A stretch of 64,000 bases of DNA from Akkermansiaceae bacterium (GTDB lineage Bacteria > Verrucomicrobiota > Verrucomicrobiia > Verrucomicrobiales > Akkermansiaceae). The translations under genes and the position numbers were made by a program. Shown piece by piece: positions 57,172 through 64,000 of the stretch. The stretch is taken from positions 558,001 to 622,000 of the forward strand of contig JAGYIT010000007.1 of assembly GCA_018402445.1 (NCBI GenBank). The letters run 5' to 3'. A model generated the notes under the pieces. It was not told the DNA's origin. It searched no databases and saw nothing but the letters and a program-made list of their open reading frames with translations. Numbering within the stretch: position 1 is the stretch's first letter; every line of letters begins with the position of its first letter.

Positions 57172-59016
57172 ATGAGCACCACGACGACCGAGAAACACAC
57201 CTTCCAAGCCGAGATCCAACAACTGCTGGATCTGGTGGTTCACTCCCTCTACACCGACAAGGACATTTTCCTGCGGGAGCTGATCTCCAATGCCTCCGAC
57301 TCGATGGAAAAAGTCCGCCACCTAGAGGGCACGGAGAAACTTTTCAAGGATGCGGGCGTTGATCTCCAGATCACGCTGGAACTCGACAAGGAGGCGAAGA
57401 CCATCACGCTCACCGACCGCGGCGTCGGCATGACGCGCGAGGAACTCGTCGAAAATCTCGGCACCATCGCTCACTCCGGCACGAAAGCGTTTTTGGAGCA
57501 GATGAAGGAAACCGGCGGCAGCCCAGCGGGCCTGATCGGGCAGTTCGGGGTGGGTTTCTACTCGGCCTTCATGGTCGCGGACAAGGTCGAGGTTTTCAGC
57601 CGATCCTGGAAAGACGGAGCGCAAAACCTGCGCTGGGAAAGCGACGGCAAAACCGGCTACGAGATCGAGGAAACCGAAGAGCTGCCGCGCGGCGTGCGCA
57701 TCGTTCTGCACCTCAACGAGAAGAGCGCGGACTTCGCCGAGGAATACAAGGTCAAGGGGCTCATCACCCGCTACAGCAATTTCGTGGGCTTCCCCATCCT
57801 GCTCGACGGCAAGCGTATCAACGAGGTCGAGGCGCTGTGGCTGAAGAGTAAATCGGAGATCAGCGACGAGGAATACAAGGCCTTCTACCAGTTCGCGGGC
57901 AAGGCTTTCGACGAGCCGACCTACCGCCTCCATTTCAGCGCCGACGCGCCGATCACGATCAACGCCCTGATCTTCGTCCCCGGCGAGAACCCGGAAAAAA
58001 TGGGTTTCGGCAAGGTCGATGCCAGCGTCGCGCTCTACTGCAAGAAGGTGCTGATCGACCCCGAGCCGAAAGGCCTGTTGCCCGAGTGGCTGCGCTTCGT
58101 GAAAGGCGTGGTCGATAGCGCGGATCTGCCGCTAAACATTTCCCGCGAGACCATGCAGGACAGCGCGCTGGTACGGAAACTCAACGGCGTGATCTCCAAG
58201 CGCATCATCAAGATGTTCGAAAAAGAGGCGGCCGGAGATCCCGCGAAATACCGGGAGTTCTACCGGAAGTTCGAGCGCTTCTTCAAGGAGGGCATCGCCA
58301 CTGATTTCGCCAACAAGGACGCACTCGCGAAGCTGCTCCGTTTCGAGACATCCATGACGGAAGCGGGCGAGGTTTGCGGACTCGCGGATTACGTGGCGCG
58401 CATGAAGGAGGGGCAGGAAACCATCCATTTCATCGTGGGCCGCAGCCGCGACGAGATCGAGAGCGGCCCTTACATCGAGGCCTTCAAGGCGCGCGGGCTG
58501 GAGGTGATCTATTTCACCGACGCGGTGGATGAATACGTCGTCGATTCGCTCGGCGAGTTCGAGGGCAAGAAGCTCGCCTCCATCCGCCACGCAGGGCTAG
58601 AACTGGAGGATGTGGACGGGGCAGGGGAGGCTCTCTCCGAGGAGGAGATGGATGGCCTTTGCGGATTTCTCAAGGAAACCTTGGGCGATGCTGTTACCAA
58701 GGTTTCGGGCGGTAAACGCCTCGTGGACAGCCCGGTCATCGCGCTGGTGCCCGAGGACGGCATGAGCCCCCAGATCCGCCAGATGATGAAGGCGATGGAC
58801 GAGAACTTCAAAGACGAAATCAAGGTGGAACTCGAACTCAACCCGCGCCATCCGCTTGTGAAAAAACTCGCCGAAGCCCGCGCCAGCCAGCCGGATGTCG
58901 CCCAGCTCGTCGCTGCCCAGCTGCTCGACAATGCCCTCATTTCCGCCGGGCTACTCGACGACGCGCGTGGCACCATCCAGCGCATGAATAGCCTCATGGA
59001 GAAGGCGATGAGCTGA
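57172..59016 (+). CDS. htpG: Chaperone protein HtpG (Hsp90)
   Basis: The ATG at 57172 gives MSTTTTEKHTFQAEIQQLLD and 614 residues; a longer frame from 56983 overlaps the Nudix gene and is not used. GHKL ATPase motifs are present: SLYTDKDIFLRELISNASDS, LTDRGVGMTREELVENLGTI, and GLIGQFGVGFYSAFMVADKV. The middle domain has the Arg-bearing NISRETMQDS, and the C-terminal dimerisation domain ends in RMNSLMEKAMS. HtpG is an ATP-driven chaperone. The length is the bacterial norm. Confidence 0.96.
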   Translation: MSTTTTEKHTFQAEIQQLLDLVVHSLYTDKDIFLRELISNASDSMEKVRHLEGTEKLFKDAGVDLQITLELDKEAKTITLTDRGVGMTREELVENLGTIAHSGTKAFLEQMKETGGSPAGLIGQFGVGFYSAFMVADKVEVFSRSWKDGAQNLRWESDGKTGYEIEETEELPRGVRIVLHLNEKSADFAEEYKVKGLITRYSNFVGFPILLDGKRINEVEALWLKSKSEISDEEYKAFYQFAGKAFDEPTYRLHFSADAPITINALIFVPGENPEKMGFGKVDASVALYCKKVLIDPEPKGLLPEWLRFVKGVVDSADLPLNISRETMQDSALVRKLNGVISKRIIKMFEKEAAGDPAKYREFYRKFERFFKEGIATDFANKDALAKLLRFETSMTEAGEVCGLADYVARMKEGQETIHFIVGRSRDEIESGPYIEAFKARGLEVIYFTDAVDEYVVDSLGEFEGKKLASIRHAGLELEDVDGAGEALSEEEMDGLCGFLKETLGDAVTKVSGGKRLVDSPVIALVPEDGMSPQIRQMMKAMDENFKDEIKVELELNPRHPLVKKLAEARASQPDVAQLVAAQLLDNALISAGLLDDARGTIQRMNSLMEKAMS

Positions 59017-59505
59017 TTTTCTGAGGAGTGTGAATAACCTGCGCATATCACGGATTCGCTTCGGGTCTTTCGCTTGATTGAATCAGTTGTTCGATTTATT
59101 TTGGCAGTGGTATGCGCCCGAAAATCAAGGGATTCCTCGAAGTTATCCCCATTCCCATGATTGTGGATAACTGCTGGATATCTCTCTAATCAGTTGTATT
59201 TGATTGAGTTATGATGAAACGGATCCGTCACTAAGAGCTTTTCACAAGTTGTTCACATTCCGTCCGACACGGAACGTCTCAAGGTCTTGGAAATCATTGA
59301 ATTCCGTGCATGATGAGAAATCAGCGTTGTGAGTAACTTGGGAATGATTGATGGAAAGCTGTTCCTACCACGTGGATTTCACGATTTTTTTTGGATCAGC
59401 GAGGATCAAACAGGTGCTTTTGTTCCTCTTTTTCCATTTCCACGACATTGACGGATTGACGAAGTTAACGGAGAACGTAGATTTCCAATTAAGTCCAAAA
59501 ACCCC
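59017..59505. other. AT-rich spacer with several DnaA-box-like sites (candidate replication origin)
   Basis: This 490-bp spacer is visibly richer in A+T than its neighbours. It holds two full matches to TTATNCACA, at 59029-59037 (tgtgaataa) and 59162-59170 (tgtggataa, the perfect box), both on the minus strand. Near-matches lie at 59143-59151 (ttatcccca), 59238-59246 (cttttcaca), 59249-59257 (ttgttcaca) and 59328-59336 (tgtgagtaa). T-rich tracts follow at 59390-59440. No gene is visible. An origin is one reading; a long regulatory region for the next gene is the other. Confidence 0.4.
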
Positions 59506-61416
59506 ATGAAATTCCTGATTCCTTTCTTCGTCGTAGCGTCGCTGGTCGTTCCCGTTTTGGGGCAGGCGAAGACCGCTCCAAAGCCCGGGGATGACATCGA
59601 GTTCCTGCGTAAATCGGCGCTGGAGATCGACCGGCAGATCGCCACGTTTTACCGAGCCAAAAAGCTGTCGGTGCCGGAGCTTACAGACGACGCCACTTTC
59701 CTGCGGCGGGCTTTTCTCGTGGTGATCGGGCGCATCCCGACGGCGGAGGAGGCTCTAGCCTTCATCGAGATCGAGGACGAGGCGAAGCGCGAGGAACTGG
59801 TGGGTTATCTGATGGGTTCGCGGGGTTACTCCAGCCATATGACGAACTGGGCTTTCGACCTTTTGCGCTTGCGAGACGGCCGGCAGGGCAGTCAGGCGAC
59901 GAACGAGCCTTACCGGAACTGGATCCGCAAGGCGATGGACGAGAATATGCCGTGGGACGACTTTGTGACGTCCCTCGTGGCGAGTTCCGGAAACGGTTGG
60001 GATCCTGAGACGGCATCCGTGGGTTACTACACCATCGACCGCGGGATGCCGCTGGACAACCTCTCGAACACGATGCGGATTTTCCTCGGTACCCGTATGG
60101 AGTGCGCGCAGTGCCACGATGATCCTTTCGGAAAAACCGAGCGCAAGGATTTCTACGAGTTGGCCGCTTTCACCAACGGCCAATACCAGCAGAACGAGCA
60201 GCACATGCGCCCACTCTGGAGGGAATATCAGGATGACCAGCGGAATCGCGCCGAGGAATACCGTGTCGCCCAGCTTTTCTGGGACAGGATCTACGGCATG
60301 TCGCTCCGTGGCGGCGGAAAAGGCCGGATCGAGCTGCCCTCCGATTACCAATACCGCGACGGCAAGCCCGGCGAAATCTTGGGTGGGCGGACTCCTTTCG
60401 GAAAAACCGTGCGCCTTTCGGATCGCAAGGACAGCGACGACGGGCGCGAGAAATTCGCGGACTGGATCGTGACCCGGACGGGCGAGCAGTTTGCCGCCGT
60501 GATCGCAAATCGCATGTGGCAGCGTATCATGGGCAAGGGCCTCTACGAACCGGTCGATGACTACATCGAAGCCAAGCAGACCGTTCATCCCGCGCTGATG
60601 AGCCAGCTCGCAAAGCTGATGCACGACCTCGATTACGACATTCGCGCCTTCCAGCACACGTTGATGCTGACGCGGACGTTCCAGTTCGCGACGAACCCGA
60701 ACGCCTCGACGCTGGAAGTCGGGGATGATTTCCACGGACGCAAGATCGCCCGCCTCTCCTCGGAGCAGATCTGGGATTCGCTCATCACCCTCTCCAGCGG
60801 CGATCCCGACAAGAAGCCCGTCCGCACCGCCGACAACCGCATCTTCGTCGGCGGTAGGCCGGTGCTGGTCGGGCAAATGGACATGATCCAGCTCTCGGAG
60901 GATGTGCTCGCGCTCGATTCCGAGGCGGAGGTCAGGAAGTATTTCAACGGCTTCCTCGCCATGGTGAAAAGCGGCGGCGGAAAAAAGGGGGCGGGATCGA
61001 TGTCGATGGGAATGGCTCCCGTGCGGCAATATGGCAAAGACTCGCCGGTGCGCGCCTCCGAGTTGCCATCGCCCGCGCCGCGCGAGCATTTCCTCTACCT
61101 CTTCGGAGCCTCCGACCGCGAAGTGGTCGATGGCGCGAGCAAGGAGCCGAACGTCGGCCAGGTGCTCTCGATGATGAACGGATACGTCCAGCGCCAGCTC
61201 GTGGAGAACTCCGGCGCGCACGTTTACAAAAGCCTTGAGGGAGCAGGTTCCGATGGGGAGAAAATCCGGCGCATCTATCTCGCGATCTTGAATCGCCCGC
61301 CTTCCGATAAGGAAATGGGTTGGATGAAAGAGGAGATCGCTGCCCGCGGTGAGCAGGGATTCCGCAACATCGTCGCCTCACTTGTCATGTCCTCCGAATT
61401 CCTGTTTCTCCAATAA
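59506..61416 (+). CDS. Secreted DUF1549/DUF1553 protein with a CxxCH motif
   Basis: A 636-residue protein with a signal peptide (MKFLIPFFVVASLVVPVLGQ). The DUF1549 part shows FLRRAFLVVIGRIPTAEEAL and TMRIFLGTRMECAQCHDDPF, in which CAQCH is a CxxCH motif. The DUF1553 part shows VRLSDRKDSDDGREKFADWI, FAAVIANRMWQRIMGKGLYE and a C-terminal helical segment ending SEFLFLQ. Such proteins are abundant in Planctomycetes and Verrucomicrobia and usually precede a DUF1501 gene, as here (20 bp). A haem-binding, oxidative role at the cell envelope has been suggested but is not established. Confidence 0.9.
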   Translation: MKFLIPFFVVASLVVPVLGQAKTAPKPGDDIEFLRKSALEIDRQIATFYRAKKLSVPELTDDATFLRRAFLVVIGRIPTAEEALAFIEIEDEAKREELVGYLMGSRGYSSHMTNWAFDLLRLRDGRQGSQATNEPYRNWIRKAMDENMPWDDFVTSLVASSGNGWDPETASVGYYTIDRGMPLDNLSNTMRIFLGTRMECAQCHDDPFGKTERKDFYELAAFTNGQYQQNEQHMRPLWREYQDDQRNRAEEYRVAQLFWDRIYGMSLRGGGKGRIELPSDYQYRDGKPGEILGGRTPFGKTVRLSDRKDSDDGREKFADWIVTRTGEQFAAVIANRMWQRIMGKGLYEPVDDYIEAKQTVHPALMSQLAKLMHDLDYDIRAFQHTLMLTRTFQFATNPNASTLEVGDDFHGRKIARLSSEQIWDSLITLSSGDPDKKPVRTADNRIFVGGRPVLVGQMDMIQLSEDVLALDSEAEVRKYFNGFLAMVKSGGGKKGAGSMSMGMAPVRQYGKDSPVRASELPSPAPREHFLYLFGASDREVVDGASKEPNVGQVLSMMNGYVQRQLVENSGAHVYKSLEGAGSDGEKIRRIYLAILNRPPSDKEMGWMKEEIAARGEQGFRNIVASLVMSSEFLFLQ

Positions 61417-61436
61417 ATTTCCAAAAACCAAACGCC

Positions 61437-62738
61437 ATGAAAGACCTACTCAACAAAGCCGACGAACCGACCCGCCGCCAGTTCATGCAGAACGCCGCGC
61501 GCGCCTACCTTGGCGTACATCTTTTCCCCATGCTCGGCTCCTCCATCGCCAGCGCGGCGGTGGAAGGCGCTGCCAAGGGCGCGAAGGCGAAGCACGTGAT
61601 TTACCTGTTCATGGCCGGCGGCATGAGTCATCTCGACACCTTCGATCCGAAGCCGAAAAAGAAAGATGTGATGGGTCCCGCCGTGGCGATCCCGACCAAG
61701 GCGGACGGCGTGGAGATCAGCGGATACCTGCCGAAGACCGCGGAGGTGACCGATAAAATGTGCATTATCAACTCGCTCAACTCGACCCAGGGCGCGCACG
61801 AGCAGGGCAGTTACATTATGCACACCAGCTACACCCAACGTGGCACGATCAAGCACCCCGCCCTCGGTTCGTGGGTGATGAAACTCGGCGGGCGCCTGCA
61901 CCCGGAACTGCCTGGCTTCGTGGCGGTGAACACCTCTCCGGAATACACCAGCGGCGGTTTCTTCGGCGCGAAATATTCGGCGGCTCCCATCGGCCGTCCG
62001 GAACAGGGACTCCAAGATTCCCACCGCCCCGATGGTGTTTCGCCCGAGGATTTCACCCGTCGCCTTTCCCTGGCGGACAAGCTCAACACTCAGTTCCACA
62101 ACCGTTATCCCAATACCGATGTGAAAGCCTACGAGGAGCTTTATCGCGAGGCGATCGCCCTGATGAACTCCAAGGATCTCAAGGCCTTCGACATCAGCGG
62201 CGAAGACTCGCAGACCCGCGCCCTTTACGGCGGCGGAAACTTCGCGCAGGGCTGCCTGCTCGCGCGGCGGCTCGTCGAGCACGGCGTTCGTTTCGTGGAA
62301 GTTCAGCTCGGCGGTTGGGACACGCACTATGACAATTTCACCGGCGTGGAAGGGCGCTGCCGCGAGTTCGACCAAGCCTACGCCGCCCTGCTCATTGATC
62401 TTGAGAAACGCGGCAAGCTCCAGGATACGCTCGTGGTCGTGGCCACCGAATTCGGCCGCACCCCCGAGATCAAGGCGCAGCACAACGACGGCCGCGACCA
62501 CCATCCCGGTGCCTTCAGTTGCGTGCTGGCTGGCGGTGGCGTGAAGGGCGGCATGAAATACGGCGAGACCGACGCGTCCGGAAACAAGGTCCGGAAGGAC
62601 ATGATCTCTGTCCAGGATTTCAACGCCACCATCGCCTACGCCCTGGGCCTGCCCCACGATCTGATCCTCATGTCCCCGACGAAGCGCCCCTTCAAGATCG
62701 CGGATAAAGGCGCCCCGGTGACCTCGATCTTCGGTTGA
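61437..62738 (+). CDS. DUF1501 family protein, second copy
   Basis: A 433-residue DUF1501 protein. The N-terminus has a twin-arginine-like stretch (EPTRRQFMQNAARAYLGVHL) and a hydrophobic segment, so Tat export is likely. Core motifs: VIYLFMAGGMSHLDTFDPKP, QGAHEQGSYIMHTSYTQRGT, FVEVQLGGWDTHYDNFTGVE, VVATEFGRTPEIKAQHNDGR and HHPGAFSCVLAGGGVKGGMK. It forms an operon with the DUF1549 gene and is a different subtype from the copy at 13924-15231. Relationship to the sulfatase/alkaline phosphatase fold is known for the family; the reaction is not. Confidence 0.92.
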   Translation: MKDLLNKADEPTRRQFMQNAARAYLGVHLFPMLGSSIASAAVEGAAKGAKAKHVIYLFMAGGMSHLDTFDPKPKKKDVMGPAVAIPTKADGVEISGYLPKTAEVTDKMCIINSLNSTQGAHEQGSYIMHTSYTQRGTIKHPALGSWVMKLGGRLHPELPGFVAVNTSPEYTSGGFFGAKYSAAPIGRPEQGLQDSHRPDGVSPEDFTRRLSLADKLNTQFHNRYPNTDVKAYEELYREAIALMNSKDLKAFDISGEDSQTRALYGGGNFAQGCLLARRLVEHGVRFVEVQLGGWDTHYDNFTGVEGRCREFDQAYAALLIDLEKRGKLQDTLVVVATEFGRTPEIKAQHNDGRDHHPGAFSCVLAGGGVKGGMKYGETDASGNKVRKDMISVQDFNATIAYALGLPHDLILMSPTKRPFKIADKGAPVTSIFG

Positions 62739-62832
62739 GCTGCTTCGTGGAAATTCAAAATCCCGGCTTTGCGGGGGCGCAGATCCTCCAATCCGCCCTG
62801 ATTCGCGACATGCGTGGTTTCCCTTTTCTCGC

Positions 62833-64000
62833 TTACTTGCCACCGATCAGCTCGGCGACGACCTTGGTGTAGAGTGCGAAGCCGCCGGCGACGAAGAGGC
62901 CGGCGACGCTTACCCACAGTCCCACATCCCAGATTTTTCCGGGGATGAGGCGGATATCGCAGCGCCGGTAGCGGAAATAGAGCGCCGCCACACCGAGGAG
63001 AGGAAGCATCAGGGCGCCCATGAAGCCGCCGGCGAGGACGAGTTCCTTGGGAGTTTTGAAAAACGCGAAGCTGGCGAGAAAAAGCAGGGGCAGAAGGATA
63101 CAGAAAATCCGCACCCAGCGGCGGTAGGTCAACTCGTCCCCGGTCGAAACTCCGAAGACTCGCAAGGCGTCCGCGCAGACGCGGGCGTGGCTCGCGGTAG
63201 CCACGAAAAAGGTGGAGTAGAGCACGGCGAAGGCTCCGAAAAGGAAGATGGTTTGCGCGGCGGCGCCGAAAACGGGCACATACATCTGGCCAAGGGTGCG
63301 GACCATCTGTTCGCCGCCGGGATCTAGCCCCGTGCGGCCTAGGATGGCGGCTCCGAGCAGGTAGAAGGCGACGGTGGCGAAGGTGTAAACTACCATCGAG
63401 CACCACGCGTCCCATTGCAGCACGCGCACCCAGCCTTTGGCACGCGCCTCCCATTCCGGGGAGTCGTCGCGCGGGCCGGTCCATTTCGCGTAGCCTTTTT
63501 CCAGGCACCAATACGGGTATTGGATGAGTTCGGTGGCACCCACCCCGATGATGCCGAAGGCCGCGAGGGCGACCATGAGACCTTTGCCTTCGGGGACTTG
63601 GAAACTCATCCCGGAAGCGAGGTCGGCCCAGGAAACGCGCCATTCCGGAAGGGCCTGGAGGTAGAGGAGGTTGACTAAAGTGATCAGCGTGAAGGAGGCG
63701 ACCAAGGCGGTGGAGACGTTCTGGATGAGACGGTAGCGGCCGATGACGAGCAGGACGATGGAGATTAGGGTGGTGCCGGTGGCCCAGAGCAGGGAGTCGT
63801 TGGAGGTGGCGGGGGCTTCGCCTTCCCATTGGGCGAGTGCAGCTTCGGCGGCGGCTTTTTCGGCGGCCAGTTCGGCGATTTTGGGCGCCATTTCTGCCTG
63901 TCCCTCGAAGCGCTGGGTGATGCTTTCGGCGACCTGGATCCGGATGATCGCGTCCTGCTGGGCGTTGACCGTTTCGCCGGACACGGTCAGAGGCTGCTGG
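62833..64000 (-). CDS. Nramp-family divalent metal transporter, C-terminal part (cut by window edge)
   Basis: The frame is open to the window edge; the GTG at 63984 is not taken as the start. The visible part begins with a charged helical segment (IAELAAEKAAAEAALAQWEG), likely a coiled-coil loop. At least eight membrane helices follow (LLWATGTTLISIVLLVIGRY, MVALAAFGIIGVGATELIQY with PYWCLEKGYA, and IFLFGAFAVLYSTFFVATAS). GVGATELI and the WxLEKGYAKW context resemble Nramp-type Mn2+/Fe2+ symporters of this phylum. The DPGN helix and the first third of the protein lie outside the window. The gene is convergent with the DUF1501 gene. Confidence 0.65.
   Translation of the reverse strand, partial: QQPLTVSGETVNAQQDAIIRIQVAESITQRFEGQAEMAPKIAELAAEKAAAEAALAQWEGEAPATSNDSLLWATGTTLISIVLLVIGRYRLIQNVSTALVASFTLITLVNLLYLQALPEWRVSWADLASGMSFQVPEGKGLMVALAAFGIIGVGATELIQYPYWCLEKGYAKWTGPRDDSPEWEARAKGWVRVLQWDAWCSMVVYTFATVAFYLLGAAILGRTGLDPGGEQMVRTLGQMYVPVFGAAAQTIFLFGAFAVLYSTFFVATASHARVCADALRVFGVSTGDELTYRRWVRIFCILLPLLFLASFAFFKTPKELVLAGGFMGALMLPLLGVAALYFRYRRCDIRLIPGKIWDVGLWVSVAGLFVAGGFALYTKVVAELIGGK

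Noticed and set aside
59755-62843. Long minus-strand ORFs opposite the DUF1549 and DUF1501 genes
   Set aside because: Antisense shadows; no known motif, while the plus strand encodes conserved proteins.

Overview
The window looks like chromosomal DNA of a Verrucomicrobiota bacterium (order Verrucomicrobiales is the best guess; genus not determined). The evidence is the gene set: DUF1800/DUF1501 and DUF1549/DUF1501 secreted-protein pairs, many formylglycine-type sulfatases, a PEP-CTERM protein with autotransporter-type beta-strand repeats, SHD1-domain secreted proteins, a type II glutamine synthetase, and GC-rich DNA whose spacers carry several families of palindromic dispersed repeats. No rRNA, CRISPR array, prophage or intact insertion sequence is visible.

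Layout. 1-6.2 kb: start of a zinc-type ABC binding protein, a frameshifted hypothetical, uvrB, an in-frame chimera of an osmoprotectant ABC ATPase with its own binding protein, a methyltransferase and an MscS channel. 6.7-16.8 kb: a second, truncated uvrB 3' end, a large PEP-CTERM beta-strand-repeat protein, a U32 peptidase-family gene invaded by short repeats, the DUF1800-DUF1501 pair and gpmI. 17-23.4 kb: dCMP deaminase, rarD, a TPP riboswitch with thiC, a frameshifted OB-fold/hydrolase gene, yqeY and a PIN/RHH toxin-antitoxin pair. 23.4-33.3 kb: two tandem sulfatase-SGNH hydrolase fusions with a divergent regulator, then an IS110 remnant, an acetyltransferase, a secreted SHD1/coiled-coil/transglutaminase-like protein and several gene remnants. 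33.4-42.3 kb: ppdK with lysine-rich tails, a FecA-like TonB receptor, ybaB-dnaX and a ROK sugar kinase. 42.3-52.5 kb: a transglutaminase fragment, four more sulfatases, a secreted serine protease, a PhoD-like phosphatase, and tRNA-Ser(GGA) with a 148-bp tandem array in its 3' trailer. 52.5-64 kb: a CvfB-like S1 protein, rsmD, a mini-kinase/PP2C pair, glnII, a Nudix hydrolase, htpG, an AT-rich spacer with DnaA-box-like sites, a DUF1549-DUF1501 pair, and an Nramp-type transporter cut by the window edge.

Together the genes suggest a heterotroph that degrades sulfated polysaccharides (six sulfatases, two fused to an esterase-like domain) and feeds sugars through a ROK kinase, GpmI and PPDK. The most unusual structure is the tRNA-Ser array: three near-identical 148-bp units, each starting with a copy of the last 20 nt of the tRNA. 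This architecture strongly resembles the tyrT/rtT locus of Escherichia coli. The second theme is genome decay: several genes are broken, truncated or fused at deletion scars. Three further genes carry apparent one-base deletions, two of them in homopolymers, which may be sequencing errors rather than biology.
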